Shown here piece after piece: positions 35,687 to 44,171 of a stretch of 64,000 nucleotides of DNA. Location of the stretch: assembly GCA_032095175.1 (NCBI GenBank), contig DAMCZI010000009.1, positions 61,538 to 125,537 of the forward strand. Reading direction: 5' to 3'. The stretch is from DAMCZI01 sp032095175. Its GTDB lineage: Bacteria > Bacillota > Clostridia > Clostridiales > Caloramatoraceae. The notes under the pieces are model-generated. The model was not told where the DNA came from, ran no database searches, and saw only the letters and a list, made by a program, of their open reading frames with translations. The translations under genes and the position numbers were made by a program. Position 1 is the first letter of the stretch. Each line of letters opens with the position of its first letter.

Positions 35687-37135
35687 GAACGTAAGTATTC
35701 TGTTTAATAAAAGTAGCAGCTTTACAGGTTTGTATATCTCTATAATGTATCCCTGCCCCATTACATCATCCTTACCTACTGCTTTTAGGATTATCTCTTC
35801 TATCCCATCACCGTCCATATCATATACGCCCTCCATAACCCTTACATAATAAGCATATCTTCTTCCTGTTCTGCCTCCAAAGTTGTAAATTCGTTTCATC
35901 CTGCCATCCCAGGAGTATGCTTCAAGCCTTTGAATCCTGCCAATCCTAAGCACCATATTATTTCTGTAAACATGGGATACAAGTACCATGTCTTTATATT
36001 TAGAAAGCATTGTTATATTATTGATTTTAGCGTACCTTTTATCTCTGAAAAGAAAAACATTATCCTTGAAGGTATAGCGATAGAATATTCTCTCGTCACC
36101 TGCTATACTTGCCACAACTATTCCTTTATCTATGTAGAAGGTTTCTGGTATTATATCCTCTCCAAGCTTTCCAGTATAAAGTCTTTGAAGCTTATCCTGG
36201 GAGTATTTGTATACCTCAACATCACCTGCTCTTCCCATAACTACAGCTTCATCTTTCCCATCCATGTCAATATCACCACATCCAAGGGTAACTACATTTG
36301 ATATATTTATTCCTGCCATTCCATACATTCTTCCACTTTCATCAATGAATGCAATGGTATTATCAGGACTTACTCCACAAAGTTCTCTTCCATCTCTAAA
36401 TCTCCCACTTGATACATATTGGAGCGGAAGGTTTATAGTACAAAGATATTCTCCTACAAGCTTTTTTTCTTTTGCATTTAATCTATATATTTCCGTATGA
36501 GTAAGCTTGTTTGAAATTCTTATCAATACTGGTTTACCAGCTATGTCAATAACAGCAGTATATCGTCTTCCAAGGGTTTTCATGTAGAGTTCATCCTGGG
36601 AGAGACTCATAAGGTTATCTCCATTAAAGCTCTGGTAGTATATATCCGATGTATAAGCCTTTTTTAATCCAAGTAACCCTATATCATTTAAAACAAAAAA
36701 AGAAGTCCACCTTAAAATTGATATTCCAAGGAGAAGATAGGCTGAAACCCTTATGTACCATTTTGTATGTTTTTTCGGATTAATATTCCCGCTGTAATCT
36801 ATATATGTACCTGACATAATATCATGAAGTGTTCTCCTAAAAGGATCAAAAAATGCATATATATAGCCAAGATATAGAGGAACAGATGCAAAGCGGTATA
36901 TCTCCCTCTTTAAACATGTCTTAAAATCATACTTTTTCAGCTTCAGCTTGAAAAGCATCATACCAGGCGTTGCACCGAGGAATGATGTGGTTAGTAATCT
37001 ATATAGAAAAAGGAATAGAAGTGCTCCAATGTATCCTGCAACCCCAAACTTAGCAAGGGCAATAACTAAAAGATAAAATATCGTATAATCAATGACAAAG
37101 GCCGCAGTGCGAAAAATGAAATATAAAAGCTTCAT
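35684..37135 (-). CDS. RDD-family membrane protein fused to a beta-propeller-like domain
   Basis: About 483 residues. The N-terminal third is an RDD domain with three or so membrane helices and its hallmark residues (RTAAFVIDYTIF, TPGMMLFKLKL, RRTLHDIMSGTYI). A further membrane helix (about 145-165) leads to a domain of about 300 residues with FG-GAP/VCBS-like repeats: DIDMDGKDEAVVMGRAGD and MDGDGIEEIILKAVGKD are calcium-binding-loop-like. The outer part is thus probably an extracytoplasmic propeller. Function unknown. The start at 37135 follows GGTGATG; an alternative lies four codons upstream. Confidence 0.8.
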   Translation of the reverse strand: MKLLYFIFRTAAFVIDYTIFYLLVIALAKFGVAGYIGALLFLFLYRLLTTSFLGATPGMMLFKLKLKKYDFKTCLKREIYRFASVPLYLGYIYAFFDPFRRTLHDIMSGTYIDYSGNINPKKHTKWYIRVSAYLLLGISILRWTSFFVLNDIGLLGLKKAYTSDIYYQSFNGDNLMSLSQDELYMKTLGRRYTAVIDIAGKPVLIRISNKLTHTEIYRLNAKEKKLVGEYLCTINLPLQYVSSGRFRDGRELCGVSPDNTIAFIDESGRMYGMAGINISNVVTLGCGDIDMDGKDEAVVMGRAGDVEVYKYSQDKLQRLYTGKLGEDIIPETFYIDKGIVVASIAGDERIFYRYTFKDNVFLFRDKRYAKINNITMLSKYKDMVLVSHVYRNNMVLRIGRIQRLEAYSWDGRMKRIYNFGGRTGRRYAYYVRVMEGVYDMDGDGIEEIILKAVGKDDVMGQGYIIEIYKPVKLLLLLNRILTF

Positions 37136-37202
37136 AGGCATCACCAATATATAGGTTTCCCATTTTAATGATATTTATAAGACGATAGAAGTGATAGATA
37201 AA

Positions 37203-37306
37203 CCTCCAAAAAAGTAAGCACTCATAAAAAATATAAAATTTCATAATGAAATAAACAGGCTCTATATTTATAATTTTGTGAAAGTAAGTTTTAGAAATTA
37301 AAAAGG
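37203..37306 (+). repeat. D-type repeat, copy 2
   Basis: Contains AAAAAAGTAAGCACTCATAA, TTTCATAATGAAATAAACAG and GTGAAAGTAAGTTTTAGAAA. It is followed after about 10 nt by A-type copy 9. Nearly the same block occurs at 47358-47481. Confidence 0.85.
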
Positions 37307-37316
37307 GGGGTGGATG

Positions 37317-37406
37317 GGTAACAGGCACTTGAGTTTTGAGTTATTTAATGAAAGCATCTAAAGATGCTTTTGATTAAATAACTCAAAACTCAAGTGCCTG
37401 TCACCT
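37317..37406. repeat. A-type palindromic repeat, copy 9
   Basis: Symmetric copy: GGGTAACAGGCACTTGAG to CTCAAGTGCCTGTCACCT, centre GAAAGCATCTAAAGATGC. Preceded by a D-type block and followed by a degraded B-like fragment (37410-37432). Confidence 0.92.
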
Positions 37407-37429
37407 TTGTAGTGCCAAGTGATTGGTAT

Positions 37430-37945
37430 TTAGAAGATTAGCTTGCATATGTATACCGCTGCTATTCCTCCAACGATATGGGCTATAAGTGCTGCTGGGA
37501 GGCTGTGGCGTGTGTTTTTAATGCCGCAGGAGCCAAAGTAGAGGGATATTGTGTAGAATATGGTTTCTGTTGAACCCATCATTATGGCTGCAATTCTTCC
37601 CTCGAGGGAATCAACCCCATAGGTTTTCATTATATCCGTCATAACTCCAAGAGCTCCACTTCCAGATAGGGGTCTTATTAAAAACATGGGTATAACTCCT
37701 TCTGGCATACCAACAAACCCAAAAATGGGCTTTAAGGCACCTATTAAAAAATTCATAGCTCCAGATTTTCTAAATATATCTATTGCAAAAAGCATGGTTA
37801 AAAGGTATGGTGCAATCTTGTAAACTGTTTGAATACCTTCTTTTGCACCCTGGGAAAAGGTTTCGTAGAGCTTTACCTTTTTACATGCTGCGGTTATAAG
37901 TATCGAGCCAATGATAATAGGAAGTATTAAAGCTGTCAATTGCAT
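37430..37945 (-). CDS. spmB: Spore maturation protein B
   Basis: A 171-residue polytopic membrane protein of the nucleoside-recognition (Gate) family. It acts with SpmA in dehydration of the forespore core during sporulation, which determines spore heat resistance. Characteristic segments are KEGIQTVYKIAPYLLTM, FLIRPLSGSGALGVMTDIM and GSTETIFYTISLYFG. GGGGG precedes the ATG. spmA lies upstream in the same orientation, with a full A-type hairpin inserted between the two genes; normally they are adjacent or overlap. Confidence 0.95.
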   Translation of the reverse strand: MQLTALILPIIIGSILITAACKKVKLYETFSQGAKEGIQTVYKIAPYLLTMLFAIDIFRKSGAMNFLIGALKPIFGFVGMPEGVIPMFLIRPLSGSGALGVMTDIMKTYGVDSLEGRIAAIMMGSTETIFYTISLYFGSCGIKNTRHSLPAALIAHIVGGIAAVYICKLIF

Positions 37946-37965
37946 GAAAAAGCCCCCTTTAATAT

Positions 37966-38060
37966 GGGTGACAGACTCTTGAGTTTTGAGTTATTTAAGA
38001 AAAACTATGATTCAATAGTTATCTTTCATAAATAACTCAAAACTCAAGTGCCTGTTACCT
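37966..38060. repeat. A-type palindromic repeat, copy 10 (inverted), between spmA and spmB
   Basis: GGGTGACAGACTCTTGAG to CTCAAGTGCCTGTTACCT. Centre AAGAAAAACTATGATTCAAT is the reverse complement relative of that of copy 8. It occupies practically the whole spmA-spmB gap. Confidence 0.92.
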
Positions 38061-38074
38061 TCTATGTCATCTTT

Positions 38075-38653
38075 TCACATTTTCCTTTTTAAAAACATAC
38101 TTGCTACTAATCCTGTTATAAGAGCAGCTGATGTTGCCAATATCGTTGGAAGTATTATCTCTGCTGGATTTTGTGATTTAAGCCCTGCCCTTATGGATAT
38201 GACTGTTGTCGGCAGGAGCTGAATACAAGCGGAGTTTATAATAAGAAAGGTTACCATATAGTCAGATGCTCTATCCTTGGTTGGATTTATCCTTTGAAGC
38301 TCCTCCATTGCTTTTATTCCAAAGGGAGTTGCTGCATTGGATAATCCCATCATGTTAGTTGATATGTTCATTATTATACTTCCCATAGCTCCCCTGCTCT
38401 TTTTCTCCAAGCCGGGGAAAAGCAGTCTCATCGGGGGCGACAGTATTTTTGCTATAAAATTTACTATACCCGCCTTTTCGCAAAGCTTCATTATTCCAGA
38501 CCAAACTGCCATAATCCCTGCAAGACCAATTAGCAGTTGTATGGAACGTTCTGCAGAATCCGTCATAGTACTAACAAGTCCCTCAACATCTCCTCCTGCA
38601 ATAAATGCAGCTATTCCAACTATTATCATAAAAAACCATATCCAATTTATCAT
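38075..38653 (-). CDS. spmA: Spore maturation protein A
   Basis: A 192-residue membrane protein with the nucleoside-recognition domain: IAAFIAGGDVEGLVSTMTDS, MNISTNMMGLSNAATPFGIK and the INSACIQLLPTTVISIR motif are typical of SpmA. It works with SpmB in spore core dehydration. TAGGTGAT precedes the ATG. It is the first gene of the spmAB pair. No sporulation sigma-factor promoter could be identified by eye in the upstream 80 nt. Confidence 0.95.
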   Translation of the reverse strand: MINWIWFFMIIVGIAAFIAGGDVEGLVSTMTDSAERSIQLLIGLAGIMAVWSGIMKLCEKAGIVNFIAKILSPPMRLLFPGLEKKSRGAMGSIIMNISTNMMGLSNAATPFGIKAMEELQRINPTKDRASDYMVTFLIINSACIQLLPTTVISIRAGLKSQNPAEIILPTILATSAALITGLVASMFLKRKM

Positions 38654-38735
38654 TAAATCACCTACTTAATTTAATTATCAATCACTCCTAAAGCCCTATA
38701 TAAGTTTATGCATAGTAACAATAAATCTTAACTAA

Positions 38736-38848
38736 ATATAAATCAAAAATTCTATTACATTTTGTCTTTTTAAACATCCTAAGGTCGGACCAATACTGTA
38801 GGGCTGTTTAAAAAAACAAAATGTAAAGAATTTTACAATTTATATATA
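38736..38848. repeat. C-type repeat, copy 1 (MITE-like, about 113 nt)
   Basis: Terminal inverted arms AAAATTCTATTACATTTTGT and ACAAAATGTAAAGAATTTT around TTTTTAAACATCC...GGCTGTTTAAA. Its reverse complement matches copy 2 (60911-61027) over nearly the whole length. Confidence 0.88.
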
Positions 38849-38992
38849 ATTTCGCTCTGGTAAAAAAATTATTACATTCGACAGCAAAAATTTACATAAT
38901 TTTAATGTTTTTTTCTTTTATTAGTGTTACAATATCTACAACCGAATAAGTAATGACATCCCGGGTTATTATCTAGATTTGGAGGGGTGGAA

Positions 38993-39457
38993 ATGCTTTT
39001 GAAACCTGATGAAGTTGCCAACCTTAAGAAGGGCAAGCAAGTATTTGTAGAAGTTAAGGAGGGAGATGTCAGGCTGTTAAAAAGAAATTTCTGCGGTGTA
39101 TATCAGCTTTACCCAAGGGATTTTCCTGAGAAAGCTGAATATTTCGAGGATTTGACCCTTTTTAAAAATCGCTACGGGAGCATTCATAAGAAATTTTCGC
39201 TTTATAATCTATCCAGGCAGAGACTTGATATTTTTCCTGTGGCAGAAAATATGTGTCAAAGAGATATATTCAAGTGGTTTGGAGAATATGGAAAGATAAT
39301 ATATTTAAAATCCACTAAAGTCGCGGGGCTTGAAATAAGCTATTACAATTGGATATCCGATACGGAAAATACACTTTCCAGCTTTCAGATTATTAGGGAT
39401 GGTGATTCGTTTACTATGAACATATCTCTAAAGAACAAAATGAAAGCTGCATGTTGA
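38993..39457 (+). CDS. Hypothetical protein, about 154 aa
   Basis: No family recognised. Soluble, mixed alpha/beta, no signal peptide. It opens with a short beta-rich region (KGKQVFVEVKEGDVRLLKRN) and ends with strand-rich sequence (SFQIIRDGDSFTMNISLKNK). GGAGG lies 7 nt before the ATG at 38993; a GTG two codons earlier is inside the spacer. It is a lone plus-strand gene between C-type and A-type repeats, with its own terminator. Confidence 0.6.
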   Translation: MLLKPDEVANLKKGKQVFVEVKEGDVRLLKRNFCGVYQLYPRDFPEKAEYFEDLTLFKNRYGSIHKKFSLYNLSRQRLDIFPVAENMCQRDIFKWFGEYGKIIYLKSTKVAGLEISYYNWISDTENTLSSFQIIRDGDSFTMNISLKNKMKAAC

Positions 39458-39467
39458 AAAAAACAGC

Positions 39468-39501
39468 AAAATGGGAGATAACTGTAGGGTTATCTCCCAT
39501 T
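39468..39501 (+). terminator. Hairpin after the hypothetical gene
   Basis: AAATGGGAGATAA-CTGTAGGG-TTATCTCCCATTT; 13-bp stem, short U-tract (TTTG). Confidence 0.65.
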
Positions 39502-39561
39502 TGTGGTTTGCTTTGAGGGATGATGTACAAGGGAAAGTTATTCTTTTCTGTAGGTGGGTGA

Positions 39562-39652
39562 AGGTAACAGGCACTTGAGTTTTGAGTTATTTAATTAAAG
39601 CATCTGACGATGCTTTTGATTAAATAACTCAAAACTCAAGAGCCTGTCACCT
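39562..39652. repeat. A-type palindromic repeat, copy 11
   Basis: AGGTAACAGGCACTTGAG to CTCAAGAGCCTGTCACCT with centre AAAGCATC-TGAC-GATGCTTT. This is close to the family consensus. It lies at the 3' end of the kinase gene. Confidence 0.93.
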
Positions 39653-39672
39653 AACCCTCGCCTAGGTTAGGT

Positions 39673-41031
39673 TTATTTTAGGAGGATTTCAAATTTGGAA
39701 CCCTCTCCTTTTTTGCTGTAAGCCTTAATATCTCCTCCATGGGCTCTTACTATTTCTCTTGCTATGGCAAGACCAAGTCCTCCCGAACCTCCTCTTGTAT
39801 TTTTACCTCTATAAAATCTTTCAAAAATATATGGAATGTCCTTTTCATCTATACCAGAACCATTATCGGAAACAGCTATTAAAATACCATCTTTTTTGCC
39901 CAATTCAACATATATTCTTCCATCCTCACCTGTATGGGTAATGGCATTGCCAAGTATGTTTAAAAATGCTCTTTCAAGTTTTTCCCTGTCTCCCAAATAA
40001 GGTATATCCATTCCCTTAAACTCAACAATTCTATCGCCTGCTATTATTCTGGACTTTTCAATAACCTGACTTATCATTTCATTTATATTAAAGTCTTCCT
40101 TTTCAAGCTTCATATTTCCAGATTCCATCTTTGCAAGGTCCAGTATTCCATTTACCATTCCGCTCAATCTATCAGATTCCTCAATTATTGCATCAGCATA
40201 TTCCTTTTCCTCATTCTTAGGAACAATACCATCAGAAATAGCTTCTGCATATCCCTTGATTATACCCAATGGAGTCCTAAATTCGTGGGACACATTGGCT
40301 ATAAAGTCTCTTCTAAGCTTTTCTGTCTTTGATAAATCTCCTGCCATATTGTTTATGGTTTCTCCAAGCTGGCTGAATTCCGAGCCATCTCTTATGTCTA
40401 TTCTGGCATCATAATCGCCCTTGGCTATTCTTTCAGAGGCATCCTTTATCTTTAATATCGGCTTTGTAAAGCTTCTGCTTGTTATTATTGCCCCTGCTGC
40501 TGATATCGCTATTGATATAAGAAATAAGGTTAAAAATTGGCTCTTAAGCTTTTGCGCCGCTTCCTGCATTGGAGAGGTTGGAATATGAATAAAAACTCCT
40601 CCTATTACCCTACCCCCTGACTTTACAGGAACTCCTACAGATGCTATATTAGTTCCCATTCCATTCTGCAAATCCTTTCTGTATTCCGTTTCACCAGAAA
40701 GAACCCCTGCAAGCATACTCTCTTCAAGCATCATGATTTTCCCCATCATAAGCTTTCCTGAATATGCTGTAAGAACTCCGCTGCTGTCATATACCGAGAC
40801 CCTTCCACCAGTAACCCTGACTACATAATCAATTTCTGATGCGATATCTCCTGAGATTCCTTTTTCAGCAATGGTCTCAGAAAGATTTTGCCCCTGCTTT
40901 GCAATATCTACTTTTTCCCTGTTTGCATAAAACCTGTCTATTATACTGCCCTGCATCAGGTATGTTATTAGAAGCATGGTGAAAAGAAGCAGGCTTGTGT
41001 AAATCCATAATCTGAATTTAATACTCTTCAT
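39673..41031 (-). CDS. PhoR/ResE-type sensor histidine kinase
   Basis: A 452-residue kinase. Two membrane helices (about 9-28 and 164-186) flank an extracytoplasmic sensor domain. A HAMP linker (about 187-238), HisKA with His249 (FIANVSHEFRTPLG), N box (FLNILGNAITH), G1 VSDNGSGIDEKDIPYIFERF and G2 GGSGGLGLAIA follow; all are intact. It pairs with the OmpR-type regulator at 41028-41696, which it overlaps by 4 nt. The signal is unknown. Confidence 0.93.
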   Translation of the reverse strand: MKSIKFRLWIYTSLLLFTMLLITYLMQGSIIDRFYANREKVDIAKQGQNLSETIAEKGISGDIASEIDYVVRVTGGRVSVYDSSGVLTAYSGKLMMGKIMMLEESMLAGVLSGETEYRKDLQNGMGTNIASVGVPVKSGGRVIGGVFIHIPTSPMQEAAQKLKSQFLTLFLISIAISAAGAIITSRSFTKPILKIKDASERIAKGDYDARIDIRDGSEFSQLGETINNMAGDLSKTEKLRRDFIANVSHEFRTPLGIIKGYAEAISDGIVPKNEEKEYADAIIEESDRLSGMVNGILDLAKMESGNMKLEKEDFNINEMISQVIEKSRIIAGDRIVEFKGMDIPYLGDREKLERAFLNILGNAITHTGEDGRIYVELGKKDGILIAVSDNGSGIDEKDIPYIFERFYRGKNTRGGSGGLGLAIAREIVRAHGGDIKAYSKKGEGSKFEILLK

Positions 41032-41696
41032 TTTTTCACCTCAAACTTATATCCTATTCCCCTTACAGTTTGTATATATTCCTTACTTTCCATTAGCTTT
41101 TCTCTTAGGTTCTTTATATGGGTATCAACAGTTCTTAAGTCTCCATAGAATTCATATCCCCATACTCCATCCATTATCTGTTCCCTTGATAAGGCAATGT
41201 TTGGTCTTTCAAAGAGGTATAAAAGAAGTTCAAACTCCTTAGGAGTTAAATCAATCCTCTCTCCCTTTACATATACCTCCCTTGCAGCACTGTCTATTAA
41301 AAGATCCTTTATCTTTTCGCTTTTAACACCCCTAGAGGATGCCCTTTTTAAGACTGCCTTAACCCTGGCCACCATTTCCCTTGGTCCTACAGGCTTAACT
41401 ACATAATCATCTGCTCCTAGGTCAAAGCCGAAGAGTTTATCCTCCTCTTCACCCCTTGCTGTCATCATTATAACTGGCACATCGCCCTTTTTTCTTATAT
41501 CACGCAGCACACTCCAACCATCCATTTCTGGAAGCATAACATCAAGTATAACAAGGGAATGTATGGCTGGTGAAAAAATATCTATACCATCTCTTCCTGT
41601 TGATGCTTCATAAACCTTGTAGCCCTCTCCCTCAAGATAGAGCTTCAAAACCCTTCTTAACCTTTCCTCATCCTCTATCAGAAGTATCCCGCTCAT
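41028..41696 (-). CDS. OmpR/PhoB family response regulator
   Basis: About 222 residues: a receiver domain with Asp52 as phospho-acceptor (VILDVMLPEMDGW) and Lys in VVKPVGPREM, and a C-terminal winged helix (LTPKEFELLLYLFERPNIAL, VDTHIKNLREKL, YIQTVRGIGYKFE). It is the partner of the kinase downstream. The ATG at 41696 is 6 nt from GGAGG; the first ATG two codons earlier is too close. The start lies inside the end of the HAD gene (about 29-nt overlap). Confidence 0.94.
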   Translation of the reverse strand: MSGILLIEDEERLRRVLKLYLEGEGYKVYEASTGRDGIDIFSPAIHSLVILDVMLPEMDGWSVLRDIRKKGDVPVIMMTARGEEEDKLFGFDLGADDYVVKPVGPREMVARVKAVLKRASSRGVKSEKIKDLLIDSAAREVYVKGERIDLTPKEFELLLYLFERPNIALSREQIMDGVWGYEFYGDLRTVDTHIKNLREKLMESKEYIQTVRGIGYKFEVKK

Positions 41697-42330
41697 TTTC
41701 ATCCTCCAAATAATTTAATATTTCATAATAATTATCGAATTTAATATATGGAATACCCTTTAAATCACAATGATCTGCAAGCTGTCGCTTTGCAAATATT
41801 ACATCAGCATTGGTGCACCCGCATCTATCTGAAAAACCATCGCCTGCATAATATACTCTAAAGCCATCATCCTTTAATTTATCCACAATTGCCTTCTTGC
41901 AATTCCCACATAGTCCACAATCCTGTGATGAATATGGAAAGTCAAACTTCCATCCATCGTTATACTCAATGTGATTACAGTATATCTCAAAGTCCTCATA
42001 GCCATTTTTCTTTAATATATGATTTATATAAAAATCAAAACCATCTGATGCTATAAGAAATTTATATTTATTATCCATAATATATTTATGAAATTCATGA
42101 AAGCCATCATTTAGTTCAAAATCAGAAACAAATTTAAGAAGGTTTTCATAGCTTTCACTTATTGAACCCCACATTTTTTTAACACATTCCTGAGTTGATA
42201 GCTTCCTTTCCTGCCAGAGAAGATCAAGTTTCTCCCACCCTGGGGCAGCAAAGGTTTTAACTACAGCCTCACCTACATCATTTTTTGTTATTGTGCCATC
42301 AAAATCTAAAACAATTGCCTTCTTCACCAT
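41668..42330 (-). CDS. HAD-superfamily phosphatase, MtnX/PSP-like
   Basis: A 220-residue HAD hydrolase. Motif I DFDGTITKND carries the nucleophile Asp9, motif II is LIASDGFD, and motif III/IV lie in KKAIVDKLKDDGF and YYAGDGFSDRC. An inserted segment contains CGLCGNCKK and a later CGCT, possible metal ligands. It resembles MtnX (2-hydroxy-3-keto-5-methylthiopentenyl-1-phosphate phosphatase) and phosphoserine phosphatases, but no methionine-salvage genes are near, so the substrate is open. It lies between the CCA enzyme and the two-component genes, probably in one operon. Confidence 0.85.
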   Translation of the reverse strand: MVKKAIVLDFDGTITKNDVGEAVVKTFAAPGWEKLDLLWQERKLSTQECVKKMWGSISESYENLLKFVSDFELNDGFHEFHKYIMDNKYKFLIASDGFDFYINHILKKNGYEDFEIYCNHIEYNDGWKFDFPYSSQDCGLCGNCKKAIVDKLKDDGFRVYYAGDGFSDRCGCTNADVIFAKRQLADHCDLKGIPYIKFDNYYEILNYLEDENERDTSDRG

Positions 42331-42358
42331 ATATCCCCCTTATACCTTTAGTTGTAAT

Positions 42359-43726
42359 TTAATTTGTGCTTCCAAGGGTTTTAACTAGCTCTAATGCTTC
42401 TTCCCTTGTTTTTATATTCCCGCAGAACACCTCTTCATCTATTCTATCCAATATCTCTCCTATTCTCTTCCCTCTTTCCGAAGTCATTTCTATAACGTCT
42501 CTGCCTGTTACGAGTATTTTATCATTTTTAATTGATTCATAGTACCTGTCCACAATATCCATTATGAAGATTCTGTACTTCTCTGTATCTCCATTGTCCT
42601 CTAATAGCTTTCTTGTTGCAGTTAAATCGAATAGGGAACAGAGCAGAATATCTACTATATTATCCCTAAAATCCCTATAAAGTCTGTAGAGTGCTTTATT
42701 GGTTACTCCACTTTTAAATAAGCCGAGTATCCTCATGTGTCCCTTTATTATTGATGATATTATTTCCCTCTGCTTTAATGACATGGACAATCTTCTGGAC
42801 ATTCTACTGAATTCATGTTCTCCAAACGAATCATGTCCCCTAAAGGTTACATTCCCATCTACAAGCTTTAGTGCAGCTGGCTTTCCAACATCATGGAGAA
42901 ACATTCCAAGCTTTAGGGTATAAAGCCTTGGTCTGCCGTTTACATCCTCATATAGATGCTCCTTTATTTCCTTTCCCCACTTCCACTTATATACCCCATC
43001 AATCTCCTCCTCAAGTGTCTTTAATGCTAGAAGGGAATGGGTGTATGCATCAACAGTGTGGTATTTACATTTTCCTATGCTTTTCATAGTCTCCATAATT
43101 GGAAAAATCATTTTAAGAAGTCCTAAGTCATCTAAAATTGTAATGTATCTGCTGCTTTCAGATGATTCAAGTATTTTATAGATCTCGTCTGTTATCCTCT
43201 CTCCTGGAATGTATTCTAAAAGCTCTGCCTTTTCCTTTATAAGCTTTATGGTTTCATCACAAATCCTAAATCCAAGCTGTGATGAAAGCCTAACTGCCCT
43301 TATCATCCTAAGGGGATCATCATTGAAGACCTCATCATAGCTGTGTCTAATTATTCCATCTCTAAGATCAGATTGTCCACCAAGATTATCTATTACATCT
43401 CCTGTTTCCATATCAATTGCAATTGAATTTATGGTAAAATCCCTCTTTTTAATATCCTGTTCTATGGTTTCTCCCTTTAGATTAGCAAAATCTAATATAT
43501 AATCTCCTAAAACTACCCTTGCCACATCCTGATGCATATTTACGTAAGATCCCTTTAGATAATCTGCTGTATCTAATGCCAGCTCATGGCAGGAGGCTGT
43601 GCATGCAAAGTCTAAATCCGATGCATCCCTTTTTAACATTTTATCTCTAACCGCTCCCCCGACCATATATATTTTTATATCCCTTTTTGCTGCATATTCT
43701 TTAACTTTATCTATTATATCAGTCAT
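42359..43726 (-). CDS. CCA tRNA nucleotidyltransferase / polyA polymerase family with HD domain
   Basis: A 455-residue class II nucleotidyltransferase. The head has YMVGGAVRDKMLKRDASDLD (GG..RD and DxD metal site) and FTINSIAID; the neck is RMIRAVRLSSQLGF. An HD-type domain follows (LKLGMFLHDVGKPAAL, FRGHDSFGEHEFSR). It adds or repairs the CCA end of tRNAs; in some Clostridia such proteins may instead act as polyA polymerases. GGGAGG precedes the ATG. It begins the run of genes down to 39673. Confidence 0.92.
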   Translation of the reverse strand: MTDIIDKVKEYAAKRDIKIYMVGGAVRDKMLKRDASDLDFACTASCHELALDTADYLKGSYVNMHQDVARVVLGDYILDFANLKGETIEQDIKKRDFTINSIAIDMETGDVIDNLGGQSDLRDGIIRHSYDEVFNDDPLRMIRAVRLSSQLGFRICDETIKLIKEKAELLEYIPGERITDEIYKILESSESSRYITILDDLGLLKMIFPIMETMKSIGKCKYHTVDAYTHSLLALKTLEEEIDGVYKWKWGKEIKEHLYEDVNGRPRLYTLKLGMFLHDVGKPAALKLVDGNVTFRGHDSFGEHEFSRMSRRLSMSLKQREIISSIIKGHMRILGLFKSGVTNKALYRLYRDFRDNIVDILLCSLFDLTATRKLLEDNGDTEKYRIFIMDIVDRYYESIKNDKILVTGRDVIEMTSERGKRIGEILDRIDEEVFCGNIKTREEALELVKTLGSTN

Positions 43727-43818
43727 TGTGTTCCTCCCGTCCTATTTTGTACTATATTATTCATAATTTTCATAAAATTCAAATCTTATATTTTTTTAAA
43801 AAAATCGGAAAAATGGTA

Positions 43819-43847
43819 TTGACTTTAATTGGCATTTTTGTTATTCT
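43819..43847 (+). promoter_or_regulatory. abrB promoter
   Basis: TTGACT (43819-43824), 17-nt spacer, TATTCT (43842-43847), 42 nt before the abrB start. Confidence 0.65.
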
Positions 43848-43888
43848 ATAAGTGTAAATGTCGAAACTTGTTGAAGGGAGGATGAAAA

Positions 43889-44131
43889 ATGAAATCTACA
43901 GGTATTGTAAGAAGAGTGGACGAGCTCGGTAGAGTGGTAATTCCAATAGAATTAAGAAGAACACTAGAAATCGCTGAAAAGGATTCCCTTGAAATATATG
44001 TTGATGGGGAACAAATAATCCTTAAGAAGTATGAACCAGCATGCATCTTCTGTGGTGATGCTAAGGATGTTGTAAACTTCAAAGGAAAGAACATTTGCAA
44101 GTCCTGCCTACGTGAAGTAAAGGGCGAGTAA
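43889..44131 (+). CDS. abrB: AbrB/SpoVT-type transition-state regulator with C-terminal CxxC pairs
   Basis: An 80-residue protein. The N-terminal 50 residues are the swapped-hairpin AbrB DNA-binding domain (MKSTGIVRRVDELGRVVIPI). The short C-terminal tail has CIFC and CKSC, likely to bind a metal in the clostridial branch of this family. AbrB dimers or tetramers repress stationary-phase genes during growth. GGGAGG precedes the ATG. A strong terminator follows. In B. subtilis abrB also lies next to rsmI, in the opposite direction, as here. Confidence 0.95.
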   Translation: MKSTGIVRRVDELGRVVIPIELRRTLEIAEKDSLEIYVDGEQIILKKYEPACIFCGDAKDVVNFKGKNICKSCLREVKGE

Positions 44132-44139
44132 TGGTACAT

Positions 44140-44165
44140 AACCTGTGCATATGCACAGGTTTTTT
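44140..44165 (+). terminator. Intrinsic terminator of abrB
   Basis: AACCTGTGCATATGCACAGGTTTTTT: 10-bp stem with U-run. Confidence 0.9.
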
Positions 44166-44171
44166 ACTTAT

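Noticed and set aside
37089..37328. Open frame of 79 codons on the minus strand beside the RDD gene
   Set aside because: It is the D-type repeat read in one frame; the same peptide core (FLISKTYFHKIINIEP) appears from the D copy at 52585-52667. It lacks a ribosome binding site.
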